The notes under the pieces are model-generated. The model was not told the DNA's origin. It made no database searches and worked only from the letters and a program-made list of their open reading frames with translations. Of a stretch of 23,426 nt of DNA, positions 1 to 9,117 are shown one piece after another (position 1 is the first letter of the stretch; each line of letters starts with the position of its first letter). The position numbers and the translations under genes were made by a program. The DNA is from Acidobacteriota bacterium (lineage in GTDB: Bacteria > Acidobacteriota > Terriglobia > Terriglobales > Acidobacteriaceae), in assembly GCA_021780095.1 (NCBI GenBank), contig JAJXZK010000055.1, forward strand, positions 1 to 23,426, read 5' to 3'.

Positions 1-3000
1 AATCGAGGGGATGATTTTCGAAATTCTCCGGTGATTGCAGTAGCTGAGAGAACTTTGGTTGCAGCCACGGCAAGTAGTCTGCAATAAATTTCTTAATCGC
101 TTGTAGCCGGGCCGTGGCCGCACCCCTCTCCGCAGGTGAAGGCGAGTCGAGCAGCAGAAGCGCACCCAACCATGCATCGGAGGGCGCTTTCCGATCCACG
201 CGCAGCGTAGATTTTATTTTCGTCTCGGTGGCGGAAGGCGACTTGGTATCGAGCACAATGTCAAATAAGCCTTGCCGCAACGCCGGCAACATGGGGGTCT
301 CCAGCAACTCGAGCGTCCCCATCCGCAGACTGCAAAGGGACGCCAGAAAATTTCCGCTGTCGACCGTGGAAGCAATGTAGGGGCGGATGGATTCAAGCGT
401 CGTCGTGGCGTACCAATTCAGCAGATGCCCTCTCCACTTGGGAATGCGATCGAGCGTTTCCAGGTTCGCCAGCGTCTGTCTGGAATATTCCGGCAACGTC
501 ACATAGCCAAGAATGACGGCAGCCTGGCGAGCATTCAATTGCAGTCCGGCGTTCGTCGGCGAGATGCGCAAGGCCTCGCGATATCCTTCTTCCTGGACAT
601 TGTCCGGCACCAATCCGTGATTACCCTCTGCGGCATATTGCGCAAAATAGCGCCAGGTTCGCCAGGCAATCTTTCGCAGGAATCGCGCATCGGCACCGGA
701 AAGATTCAGCTCCAGCTGGGATGATCGATTCAGCCACCACGTGATCGGCTTAGCCAGCGACCACAGGATCAGGATCGGCAGTGCCCAAGGGATTGCCGAT
801 GACCGAATTGAGACAACGAGAATCAACAATACAGCCGAAAGCAGTGGAACCAGCCCCATCGTGAACTCGACGGGCGTGCGTTTGCTCAATCCCGTTTCAG
901 CTTCGGCTGCGGTCTCCCATTCCAGCAGGCGTTTGCCTGTCACGAAACTTCGAACCAGGGACCGCACGATGGCATCGATCATCAGCAGAGTTTGGTGTGC
1001 CAGGAGTGCGAAGTTGAGGACAGTCGAGAACAGCAATACCAGGGAATCTCGAACGGCTTGGCGTACATATCCGCGCTGCTCCGCCACGGATGCACGAACC
1101 ATGGAGAACAAAAATTGCACGCCTACGGGGACGATGACAATCAGCAGCGTGGCCAAGGTCCAGTAGCGAGCAGTTCCGGGGAGCCAGAGCCAACCGGCTA
1201 CCAGAAGAAGAAAGGTCGCGGGCTCAACCAGGCTGCGCCGGAGATTGTCGAAAATCTTCCACCGAGAAATATTAGAGGTGGGGTTGTATACCAACTGTCC
1301 AGACTCATTCGGAACGCGTCCCAACAGCCATCGCAAAATCTGCCAGTCTCCGCGCACCCAGCGATGTTTCCGGCGGTTTTGCGCGCTGTAGTGGGAAGGA
1401 TAGTCGTCCATCACCTCAACGTCGGTTAACAGTCCCACGCGCGCATAGGCGCCTTCAATTAAGTCGTGGCTCAGCAGGGAATTTTGGGGGAAGCGGCGAT
1501 CTAGAACTTCATGCAGAATCTGAATCTCATACAGTCCTTTTCCGGTGAAGATACCCTCGCCGTACAGGTCCTGATAGACGTCGGAAATAGCGCGCGTATA
1601 AATATCAAAGCCCGTCTGCCCGGAATAGATCGCCGCGAGTCGCGAGCGCGCGACCGAATGCACAGCGATGCCAACCCGAGGCTGCATCAGGCCGTAACCC
1701 TGGGTCACGATTCTTGTGTGCGGATCGAGAATGGCACGATTCAGCGGATGCGCCATCGCCCCGACCATGCGATGCACAGAGTCGCGGGGCAATTTCGTGT
1801 CTGAGTCAAGTGTCAGAACATATCGCATTCCATTCAGAACGGTGGGATCTCCAGCTTTGTACGGGAAGCAATCCATGCCGCCCATCACCAGGCGATTCAG
1901 ATCCAGTAATTTCCCGCGCTTGCGCTCCCAGCCCATCCAAACGTTCTGTCTTGGATTGAACACGCGATGGCGATGCAGCATCAGGAAGCTACCGCTGGCG
2001 GTGCCCGGGTATCGCCGATTCAGATCATCAATCAACTGGCCAGCCAGTGTCACCAGGGGATGAGTATCTCGCTCCAGTGGTTTCTCCACTGAATCTGGAA
2101 GATCCGTCAACAGCGCGTAATGGACGTTGCGGTCTTGATTCGCTAGACTTCTGACTTCCAGCTCGTCCACAAGTCCGCGGACTTGCTGTTCATTCAACAG
2201 CAAGGTTGGAATCGCAACCAGGGTTTTGCAATCGTCTGGAATGCCTTCAGAGAAGTCGAGCTTTGGCAGCGACTGGGGCTTCAGAATTGCGCTGATGGTG
2301 TGATTCATTAGTTCCACAGCGCCTTGAGACACCGGCAGCAGCAAGAGCAGGAAGGCGAAGGCCAAACTCCCCAGCGGATTGTATAGAGGCACCAGCGGAA
2401 GAATGATTGCGGCCATCACCAGTAGGGCGATGGTCTGGATTCCACCGATATAGAAATCGTCCGGGTACGTTCGCAGAAGGGTTCGGACGCGATCCAGAGT
2501 GCGAGGATGAAAGTGGCACCGCTTTCTCAGTTCGTTCAGACCTTCATCGACCAGGTAATAGCCAATGTGAGAAGTGCGTTTTGTAATGCGTTCATTGACG
2601 CTGGGCTGCCGGGACGAGTCGCGCGCCAGCGTCAGCGCCATCCTGGCGACCTCAACTTCATTCAAGGGAGATCGTGCCGCTACTTTCGCAAGTGCGGTCC
2701 GGTACATATCGCGGCTGGCAAAATCCATATGCGAATACGTGTTTGCCGGATCTTGGCGCAAAATTTCCTCGAAGGGAACCAGGGGCTCAAGAATATTCGC
2801 CCACACGGGCAAGCTAACTTCATGCAGGCATCGTAACGATGCATTGAGAGCGGCGTCGCTGGCGGGCAGATTGCTGAATGCCCCGGGTGCCTGCGCCAGA
2901 ATCTCTTCCAGCAGCGCTAATTTCAGTGCGACTGGGAACGTCCACAATTCTTTGAGACTGAGCGGCTCTTCAGCTTGAAATCCTTTCAGAAAACTGGAGA

Positions 3001-3388
3001 GGCCAGACAAACTCCACTGATATTTCGCCGCATTCAATAGCGCTTCGGCGACACCAAGAATTCTCGGCGTTTCCATCCCGGTTACACTTCGGGCAAACGG
3101 CAATTTCCCCAGGATTGGCAATGCGCTTTGAATCTCGATCGCCGAGGATCGCAGCAGGCGTGTGGCGCCTTCCAGTCGCTGGATGGCAGGGGTTTTCTCC
3201 TGTTTCGGGTGCTTGGCGCGGACTTGCTCGTCGGTGTAACGCGCCAGCGCAAATGCAGAAGCTACCGCCAGAAGGGTGTGTTCCTTAAATTGTTTTCCGC
3301 TCGAGTGCTGCACCAGAATTGCCTGGCGGCTTGCAAATGCCCGGCCTTCGGCGCTCAACTCTTGGCCAACTGGGATGGGAGAGTTCAT
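1..3388 (-). CDS. ndvB: Cyclic beta-1,2-glucan synthase, N-terminal 1129 residues (3' end beyond the left edge)
   Basis: This is the N-terminal part of an NdvB/ChvB/Cgs-type inner-membrane enzyme that builds cyclic beta-glucan from UDP-glucose. I translated the minus strand from ATG 3388 and it stays open to the window edge. Residues 1-310 are soluble and contain Cgs-like stretches (DFASRDMYR, HIGYYLVDEG). Two membrane segments lie near 317-356. The GT84 glycosyltransferase domain follows, with DSD at 528-530 (the DxD metal/UDP site), an SHDLIEGA block, and RKHRW at 673-677 (the processive-synthase R/QxxRW motif). Five more membrane segments lie near 724-740, 743-763, 782-804, 841-862 and 864-882. 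From about 905 begins the glycoamylase-like (GH189-type) domain, with LVPDN, ISPTNAGL and STVDSGN. Family members are about 2800 residues, so the rest of this domain and the GH94 phosphorylase-like domain should lie outside. Its ATG overlaps the ABC transporter stop (ATGA), which suggests translational coupling. Linkage type (beta-1,2) is inferred from the family. Confidence 0.9.
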   Translation of the reverse strand, partial: MNSPIPVGQELSAEGRAFASRQAILVQHSSGKQFKEHTLLAVASAFALARYTDEQVRAKHPKQEKTPAIQRLEGATRLLRSSAIEIQSALPILGKLPFARSVTGMETPRILGVAEALLNAAKYQWSLSGLSSFLKGFQAEEPLSLKELWTFPVALKLALLEEILAQAPGAFSNLPASDAALNASLRCLHEVSLPVWANILEPLVPFEEILRQDPANTYSHMDFASRDMYRTALAKVAARSPLNEVEVARMALTLARDSSRQPSVNERITKRTSHIGYYLVDEGLNELRKRCHFHPRTLDRVRTLLRTYPDDFYIGGIQTIALLVMAAIILPLVPLYNPLGSLAFAFLLLLLPVSQGAVELMNHTISAILKPQSLPKLDFSEGIPDDCKTLVAIPTLLLNEQQVRGLVDELEVRSLANQDRNVHYALLTDLPDSVEKPLERDTHPLVTLAGQLIDDLNRRYPGTASGSFLMLHRHRVFNPRQNVWMGWERKRGKLLDLNRLVMGGMDCFPYKAGDPTVLNGMRYVLTLDSDTKLPRDSVHRMVGAMAHPLNRAILDPHTRIVTQGYGLMQPRVGIAVHSVARSRLAAIYSGQTGFDIYTRAISDVYQDLYGEGIFTGKGLYEIQILHEVLDRRFPQNSLLSHDLIEGAYARVGLLTDVEVMDDYPSHYSAQNRRKHRWVRGDWQILRWLLGRVPNESGQLVYNPTSNISRWKIFDNLRRSLVEPATFLLLVAGWLWLPGTARYWTLATLLIVIVPVGVQFLFSMVRASVAEQRGYVRQAVRDSLVLLFSTVLNFALLAHQTLLMIDAIVRSLVRSFVTGKRLLEWETAAEAETGLSKRTPVEFTMGLVPLLSAVLLILVVSIRSSAIPWALPILILWSLAKPITWWLNRSSQLELNLSGADARFLRKIAWRTWRYFAQYAAEGNHGLVPDNVQEEGYREALRISPTNAGLQLNARQAAVILGYVTLPEYSRQTLANLETLDRIPKWRGHLLNWYATTTLESIRPYIASTVDSGNFLASLCSLRMGTLELLETPMLPALRQGLFDIVLDTKSPSATETKIKSTLRVDRKAPSDAWLGALLLLDSPSPAERGAATARLQAIKKFIADYLPWLQPKFSQLLQSPENFENHPLD

Positions 3389-5232
3389 CGGTAGCTCGCC
3401 GCCTGCATCTCAAACATTTCCGCGTAGAGACCCCCAAGGCGAATCAGTTCGTCATGGGTGCCTTCTTCGGTGAGAACCCCGTGAGAAAGCACAACGATGC
3501 GGTCCGTCATTTTCACTGTAGAAAAGCGATGAGATATCAGCAGCGCCATCTTTCCTTTCGTCAGCTCAGCGAATCGCTGAAAAACTTCCTGTTCGCTGCG
3601 TGCATCCAGCGCTGCCGTTGGCTCGTCCAGAATCAGCAATTGCGCATCGCGCAAATAGGCACGAGCCAACGCCATTCTTTGCCACTCTCCACCGGATAGA
3701 TCCACTCCGCCTTCGAATCGCCGCCCCAGTTGCTGGTCATATTTTCCGGCAAGGCGATCGATCACTTCGTCCGCCAGGCTCATCTGTGCGGCTGTTGCAA
3801 TCCGGTCCAGGCGATCGCGCTCCTCAATGCGTCCTACAGCGATGTTGTCTCTCGCGGTCATCTCATAGCGCATAAAATCCTGAAAAATCACCCCAATTTC
3901 ATGGCAAAGGTCATCCATGTCGTAATCCCTCAGGTCCACGCCATCGATGAGTATTTGCCCCTCGGTGGGGTCATACAAACGTGTGATGAGTTTTACGATG
4001 GTGGTTTTGCCTTGACCATTTTCACCGATCAACGCCACGCGCTCTCCAGGACGAAGGTGAAAATTGAAATCCTTCAGCACAAGCCGTGTGGTTCCGGGAT
4101 AGGCAAACGAAACATTCCTGAATTCGACCCCGTGCCGAATTGGGCGGGGAATTTTAATGGCGTCCGACTTCGACTTGACGGTGGGTTGCATGGCAAAAAA
4201 ACCAAGAAGATCTGTCAGGAATAATGCCTGATCTGCGACTCCGGATGCATTCACGAAAATCTGCTGAAGGTTGGCGCTGACTTGTAGAATGGCGGTCGTC
4301 AGAATTACCAAAACAGCAATTTCAAAACGCCCGCGAATTGTGTCCCAGAGCACTAAAGCGTAGGCGCTGTAGTATCCCGCAGTGGCGAGCATAGACAGAA
4401 ACGTTCCCGCAACGAGCTTACGTCTGGAGAGATGGACATTCTGATCGAAAATGGTGTTCGCCATGCCACTGAAGCTCGCGATCAAAAAATCGCGCAGCCC
4501 GAAAAGCTTCAGCTCTTTTGCCGCTTCTTTGCTGCCGCCAAGGTCCCGAAGATAATCCATTTTGCGCCGCAGCGGGGTCTGCATAAAATTTTTGGCGTAT
4601 CCGAGGAACGCAAAATGGCTTTCACCCAGCAGCGCTGGAATGGTTCCAACGATTAACAGCACTAGCAGCCACGGAGAATATTTGGCGATTAACAACGACA
4701 AAGAAATGGTAGTCAACACCAGTTGGATCAGAGTGCCGACCATCTGAATCATCGCGATGCGATCCGTCGCCTGTGCCTTCGCCCGCTCCAGCCGATCGTA
4801 GAAATCGGGATTCTCGAAGGCGGTGATGTCAAGTTTCGATGCATGTTCGATGACGCGAACGCTGATGTGTTGCAGATAGAGATCGCCAAGAAGGCTGTCG
4901 CAAAACCCCACGCCGCGGCTCAGAAGGGCGGCAAAGGATGCCAGTGCGAATTCAAGAACGACGATCCACCAGAAAAATTGCGGCAACGCCGTATGCTGGT
5001 GCCGAACCAGGACAATGGCATTAATCAGCCAGCGGGACACCTCCAGGATCGCCACCGGCATCAGCGCCAGCGCGACGCGCAACACCATTGACCAGACCAC
5101 GGTTTTCGGTCCGCATTCCCACACCATGCGCATCACTGGAGGGATGTTTCGCATCGCGCTGAGTCGCGATCGCCATGTGTCGCCGTACGATTTGTTGGCT
5201 GTCGATTCTGTCACTGCGGGCCGGCGATGCAT
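3385..5232 (-). CDS. ABC exporter, fused membrane and ATPase domains; candidate cyclic glucan exporter
   Basis: This 615-residue protein is a half-transporter of the ABC-B exporter type. Residues 1-340 hold the membrane domain, with hydrophobic stretches near 48-75, 85-105, 165-205, 275-295 and 303-320. Residues 365-610 are the ATPase: Walker A GENGQGKT at 403-410, Q-loop Q451, signature LSGGE at 512-516, Walker B with D536 and E537, and H-loop H568. All catalytic residues are present, so it should be active as a homodimer. Its stop codon overlaps the start of the cyclic glucan synthase by four bases. In rhizobia and Brucella the exporter NdvA/Cgt acts with NdvB/Cgs, so the partnership is a strong inference, but the sequence alone does not prove the substrate. 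A generic lipid or peptide exporter is the alternative. No Shine-Dalgarno is visible before ATG 5232; a start at Met27 (5154) is possible but no better supported. Confidence 0.9.
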   Translation of the reverse strand: MHRRPAVTESTANKSYGDTWRSRLSAMRNIPPVMRMVWECGPKTVVWSMVLRVALALMPVAILEVSRWLINAIVLVRHQHTALPQFFWWIVVLEFALASFAALLSRGVGFCDSLLGDLYLQHISVRVIEHASKLDITAFENPDFYDRLERAKAQATDRIAMIQMVGTLIQLVLTTISLSLLIAKYSPWLLVLLIVGTIPALLGESHFAFLGYAKNFMQTPLRRKMDYLRDLGGSKEAAKELKLFGLRDFLIASFSGMANTIFDQNVHLSRRKLVAGTFLSMLATAGYYSAYALVLWDTIRGRFEIAVLVILTTAILQVSANLQQIFVNASGVADQALFLTDLLGFFAMQPTVKSKSDAIKIPRPIRHGVEFRNVSFAYPGTTRLVLKDFNFHLRPGERVALIGENGQGKTTIVKLITRLYDPTEGQILIDGVDLRDYDMDDLCHEIGVIFQDFMRYEMTARDNIAVGRIEERDRLDRIATAAQMSLADEVIDRLAGKYDQQLGRRFEGGVDLSGGEWQRMALARAYLRDAQLLILDEPTAALDARSEQEVFQRFAELTKGKMALLISHRFSTVKMTDRIVVLSHGVLTEEGTHDELIRLGGLYAEMFEMQAASYR

Positions 5233-5392
5233 CTAACAAAAGTCGGGAATGTTGTCAGTCACGCCGATCGCAATGATAAGGCGGACCGTGAGTGACCACG
5301 TGCTTTGACTCCGATACCTCCAGCTTAGATGAAGAAGTCGGCTTTTTGTTTGTCTTCTTCAAATCGAAGACATTCTCATAAGATTACTCACT
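5233..5392. promoter_or_regulatory. Divergent intergenic region between the exporter and the GH15-treZ-treY operon
   Basis: These 160 bases separate two outward-facing operons and must hold or border both promoters. On the plus strand a TTGACT (5305-5310) resembles a -35 box, but no good -10 box follows at 16-18 bp. A -10-like TAAGAT sits at 5379-5384, only 8 bp before ATG 5393. The right half is pyrimidine/purine-biased and contains two overlapping inverted repeats (listed separately). I see no tRNA, terminator or small ORF with a ribosome-binding site. Confidence 0.45.
5330..5371. repeat. Two overlapping, mutually exclusive inverted repeats upstream of the GH15 gene
   Basis: TGAAGAAG at 5330-5337 is the reverse complement of CTTCTTCA at 5354-5361 (8 bp arms, 16-base loop). 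The second arm also overlaps a smaller hairpin, TCTTC at 5356-5360 pairing with GAAGA at 5366-5370 (5-base loop). The two structures share bases and cannot form together. They could be a regulator-binding palindrome or a switchable leader. Their function is unknown, and purine/pyrimidine-biased DNA yields such repeats easily. Confidence 0.4.
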
Positions 5393-7207
5393 ATGGCGCA
5401 ACGACCGATTGAATCCTGTGGCGTAATAGGCGATTTACACACAGTGGCCCTTGTGGCGATGGACGGCACGATTGACTGGTGCTGCATGCCCCAATTTGAC
5501 TCGCCCAGCATATTCGCCGCTTTGCTGGATGAGTCGAAAGGCGGTCATTTTAAGCTGGCGCCGGAAAAGCCCGGGACGAACCGCCAGATGTACATGCCGG
5601 AGACCAACGTTCTGCTCACTCGCTTTCTGCGTTCGGAGGGCGTCGGGGAGGTGATCGACTTTATGCCTGTCCGCGGGAACAAGGAAGAGCAGAGCGAATG
5701 GGTGATGCATGAGATTGTACGAATCGCGAGAGCGATTCGTGGAGAGGTCCGGTTTCGACTGGAGTGCGCACCCGCCTTCAATTACGCGCGTACTCCGCAT
5801 GAGGCCAATGTGATTGAAGGCGGAGTTCTATTCGAGACGGCGGAGGACCGAATGGTTCTGCTTGGGCCCGGGGACTGGCAAATCAAAGACGGAATGGCCG
5901 TTCTGGAATTTACGCTGCAGCCGGGCCAGTCGGCCGAGTTCGCATTGAGGTACATCACGAAAGTGAATGCAGATGGACTCTATGCTTCGGTCGACGGGCA
6001 TCGATTGATGAATGAGACTCTTGCTTTTTGGCGAGAATGGCTCTCCCATTGCAAATACGAAGGTCGGTGGAGAGAGACAATTCTTCGCTCCGCCCTGACG
6101 TTGAAGTTATTGACGCATCATCCAACGGGTGCGATCGTCGCAGCCCCGACCTGCAGCTTGCCGGAGGAGATTGGCGGCGTTCGCAATTGGGACTATCGAT
6201 ACACGTGGATACGCGATGCTGCATTCACCGTGTTTTCACTGGTGCGCCTGGGTTTTCCTGACGAGGCAACTGCCTTTATTGAATGGCTCAGCAAGCGCAT
6301 TCATGAAGACGCGGGTGCGCAAGGGCCACTGAATACGATGTACAGCATCGATGGAGTCAGCGATTTGCCGGAGTTCACGCTCGGCAACCTGGAGGGGTAT
6401 CGCGCGTCGCGTCCGGTTCGAGTCGGCAACGCTGCTTCGAGCCAACTGCAGTTGGATATTTATGGCGAGATGATGGACGCGGTTTACCTGTACGACAAAC
6501 ACGTGTCTCCGATCTTTTACGATCTGTGGATGCGCATCCATGCGGTCCTGATCTGGGTTGCTGAGAATTGGAGTCAGCCTGACGACGGCCTGTGGGAGGT
6601 GCGCAGCGAAAGGCAGCAGTTTGTGTACTCCAAATTGCAGTGCTGGGTCGCGCTTGATCGTGGTATTCGTCTTGCCAGTCAACGCAGTCTTCCGCTCGAC
6701 CGGGCCAAGCTCGAGACGGAACGGGATCGCATTTTTGCATCCATTATGAAAAATGGCTGGGACGAGCAGCAGCAATGTTTCACGCAGTCTTTCGAGTCGA
6801 AGTCAATGGACGCAAGCAACTTGATGATGCCGATCGTCAAATTTATCGCGCCCAGGGATCCGCGCATGCTCAGCACCATCGATCGCACCATGGAAAAACT
6901 TGTCTCCGACAGTCTGGTCCATCGATACGAACTCGACGGAAAGCTAGCAACCAAGGACGGCTTGACTGGACATGAAGGCACTTTCAGCATGTGCACGTTC
7001 TGGCTGGTGGATGCATTGGCGCGCGCGGAGCGCATTGAAGAAGCCAGGTTCATTTTCGAAAAAATGTTGAGCTATGCGAACCATCTCGGCCTTTATTCTG
7101 AAGAGATCAGTGCGACCGGCAGCGCGCTTGGCAACTTCCCACAAGCATTTACGCATCTCGGGCTTATAAGCGCTGCTCTGCATTTAGACGAAAAGCTACG
7201 GGGGTAG
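5393..7207 (+). CDS. Cytoplasmic GH15 glycoside hydrolase with trehalase-type N-terminal domain
   Basis: This 604-residue protein has the layout of bacterial GH15 enzymes annotated as glucoamylase or trehalase. Residues 1-200 form the beta-rich N-terminal domain (TREH_N type), opening with GVIGDLHTVAL and GTIDWCCMP. The (alpha/alpha)6 barrel follows, with NWDYRYTWIRDA near 265 and the two acidic sites of the family: E402 in GLWEVR (likely general acid) and E570/E571 in LYSEE (likely general base). No signal peptide is present, so it acts in the cytoplasm. It is the first gene before treZ and treY, so candidate reactions are trehalose hydrolysis (as for mycobacterial GH15 trehalase) or removal of glucose from malto-oligosaccharides. 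The context cannot separate these. The start is fixed by family alignment, but no Shine-Dalgarno precedes it. The stop is 50 bp before the treZ start used here. Confidence 0.92.
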   Translation: MAQRPIESCGVIGDLHTVALVAMDGTIDWCCMPQFDSPSIFAALLDESKGGHFKLAPEKPGTNRQMYMPETNVLLTRFLRSEGVGEVIDFMPVRGNKEEQSEWVMHEIVRIARAIRGEVRFRLECAPAFNYARTPHEANVIEGGVLFETAEDRMVLLGPGDWQIKDGMAVLEFTLQPGQSAEFALRYITKVNADGLYASVDGHRLMNETLAFWREWLSHCKYEGRWRETILRSALTLKLLTHHPTGAIVAAPTCSLPEEIGGVRNWDYRYTWIRDAAFTVFSLVRLGFPDEATAFIEWLSKRIHEDAGAQGPLNTMYSIDGVSDLPEFTLGNLEGYRASRPVRVGNAASSQLQLDIYGEMMDAVYLYDKHVSPIFYDLWMRIHAVLIWVAENWSQPDDGLWEVRSERQQFVYSKLQCWVALDRGIRLASQRSLPLDRAKLETERDRIFASIMKNGWDEQQQCFTQSFESKSMDASNLMMPIVKFIAPRDPRMLSTIDRTMEKLVSDSLVHRYELDGKLATKDGLTGHEGTFSMCTFWLVDALARAERIEEARFIFEKMLSYANHLGLYSEEISATGSALGNFPQAFTHLGLISAALHLDEKLRG

Positions 7208-7257
7208 ACGTCATTCTCTATACGTCCGAATTACGGGTTTCCGGCGCCGATAACCCG

Positions 7258-9117
7258 TTGTGGAAGCCCATCTTTGGTCCTATCATTCAGCGAGACGGGT
7301 GCCTATTTCAGCTATGGGCGCGCCCAGGAGCGAAGATTGACCTTCTGATTGAAGGCGATCCATCCCGACCCGCGATCGCCATGTCTCCGGAGCAAGACGG
7401 AATGTATCGAGCCCGCGTCGATGGCGCAGGGCCTGGAACGCGATATTGGTTCAAAATCGACGGGGCCGGTCCATTTCCTGATCCGGCTTCACGCTTTCAG
7501 CCGCTGGGAGTGCATGGTCCGTCGCAGATCGTGTCGCTCGAAGAATTTCGCTGGAGTGCGAAAGACTTTCAAGCGCCATCGCTTCCAAATCTGGTGATTT
7601 ACGAGCTGCATGTTGGGACATTCACGCCCGCCGGAACATTTCTCGCACTGATCGACAAACTTGATTATTTGCGGGACCTAGGAATCAACGCGGTCGAGCT
7701 GATGCCCATCGCAGATTTTGCTGGGGAGCATAACTGGGGCTATGACGGTGTGTCGCCCTATGCTCCGGCCCATAGCTACGGCACGCCCGAGGATTTCCAT
7801 CAATTCGTGGATGAAGCCCATGCCAGAGGCATCGCCGTTTACCTGGATGTGGTTTACAACCATCTTGGTCCAGATGGCGCGTATCAGTCCGCATTTGCAC
7901 CTCAGTTTTATACACAAAAGCATAAGACCTTGTGGGGCCACGGACTGAACTTTGATAGTGAAGGCCGGGACAAGGTTCGCTCCTATTTTATTGAGAGCGC
8001 GCTAGCGTGGATCTACGACTATCACGTGGATGGATTGCGTGTCGACGCAACCGATACCATCCGCGACGACAGCGATCCACACTTCTTAACGGAGTTGACC
8101 GAGCGTGTGCATCAAGCGGCAAATGCGATGGGAAGAAATGTGATTCTCATTGCGGAGGATGCGCGGAATGAGCGTAAGGTCGTCCTGCCCCCTACGCGAG
8201 GCGGCCACGGATTCGATGCCGTATGGTCCGATGATTTCCATCACCATATGCGTCACCGACTGGCGGGCGATAGTGACGGCTACTATCACGACTTCGACGG
8301 TACGAGTGAAAGCATCGCAACGGCGATTCGCGATGGCTGGTCTTTCACCGGCCAATTCGCCAGCTTTCATGGACATGGTCGCGGGACCAGCCCCGAAGGA
8401 TTGAGCCTGGAATCGCGCGTTTTTTGCATTCAGAACCACGACCAAATCGGCAATCGCGCTTTCGGCGAAAGATTGTCCACGCAAATCTCCTATCCGGCGT
8501 GGTGCGCGGCCAGCGCGCTTTTGCTGCTGTCGCCAGAAGTACCGTTGCTGTTTATGGGGCAAGAATGGGCTGCGACGGAACCGTTTCTATATTTCACCGA
8601 CCATAATGCGGAGCTTGGCCGTCTTGTGACTGAAGGCAGGCGAAAAGAGTTTTCGCATTTCTCAGCGTTTTCCGAAACCTCAAATCACGCGAGCATTCCT
8701 GATCCCCAGAAACCGGAGACGTTCCGACAAAGCAAGCTGGATTGGGCGGTCCTTCGAAATGGAGAACACGCGAAATGTCATCGTTGGTATCAGACGCTGT
8801 TACATATTCGCAAACAGCTCGTAGAGACGGCTTCGTTTCAGATGGCTCGAGCGTTGGGCGAAGAAGTCATCGAAGTGCGTTGGCAGTCTCCGCGTAGAAG
8901 TTATCGCGCCATTGTCGCATTGGGGGGCCCGGCGGCTGTAAGTGATCCGTCATGGCGAGGTATGAAGATGGAGCTGACCAGCGAAGAGAATCGATTCATC
9001 GGCGATCCTCGACCCGTTCGCTGGGAATCGGAGACAGCTACACTATCCTTTGTACGAGCAGGCGCCGTCCTGGTGGCCACTGAGAAACCTGCTGGCATCA
9101 CGGAAGAACGAACATAA
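7258..9117 (+). CDS. treZ: Malto-oligosyltrehalose trehalohydrolase (TreZ)
   Basis: TreZ cuts trehalose off the non-reducing malto-oligosyltrehalose made by TreY. As called, it has 619 residues. An N-terminal CBM48-like beta domain (about 10-100; CLFQLWARPGAKIDL) precedes the GH13 barrel. All four GH13 regions are present: DVVYNH at 197-202, RVD with nucleophile D263, acid/base E300 in IAEDA, and NHD with D395. GHNW-like EHNWGYDGV at 157-164 is typical of the TreZ/branching-enzyme group. The start is uncertain. The called start is TTG 7258. No ATG or GTG occurs in frame between the GH15 stop and the CBM48 domain, although the frame is open further upstream. The next ATG (7381) would cut into the domain. 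The TAA stop overlaps the treY ATG by one base (TAATG), so translation is probably coupled. Length and motifs leave little doubt about function. Confidence 0.95.
   Translation: MWKPIFGPIIQRDGCLFQLWARPGAKIDLLIEGDPSRPAIAMSPEQDGMYRARVDGAGPGTRYWFKIDGAGPFPDPASRFQPLGVHGPSQIVSLEEFRWSAKDFQAPSLPNLVIYELHVGTFTPAGTFLALIDKLDYLRDLGINAVELMPIADFAGEHNWGYDGVSPYAPAHSYGTPEDFHQFVDEAHARGIAVYLDVVYNHLGPDGAYQSAFAPQFYTQKHKTLWGHGLNFDSEGRDKVRSYFIESALAWIYDYHVDGLRVDATDTIRDDSDPHFLTELTERVHQAANAMGRNVILIAEDARNERKVVLPPTRGGHGFDAVWSDDFHHHMRHRLAGDSDGYYHDFDGTSESIATAIRDGWSFTGQFASFHGHGRGTSPEGLSLESRVFCIQNHDQIGNRAFGERLSTQISYPAWCAASALLLLSPEVPLLFMGQEWAATEPFLYFTDHNAELGRLVTEGRRKEFSHFSAFSETSNHASIPDPQKPETFRQSKLDWAVLRNGEHAKCHRWYQTLLHIRKQLVETASFQMARALGEEVIEVRWQSPRRSYRAIVALGGPAAVSDPSWRGMKMELTSEENRFIGDPRPVRWESETATLSFVRAGAVLVATEKPAGITEERT

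Noticed and set aside
114..3394. Many plus-strand frames of 80-150 codons at the left end
   Set aside because: All lie antisense to the continuous minus-strand glucan synthase frame, which has clear GT84 motifs throughout.
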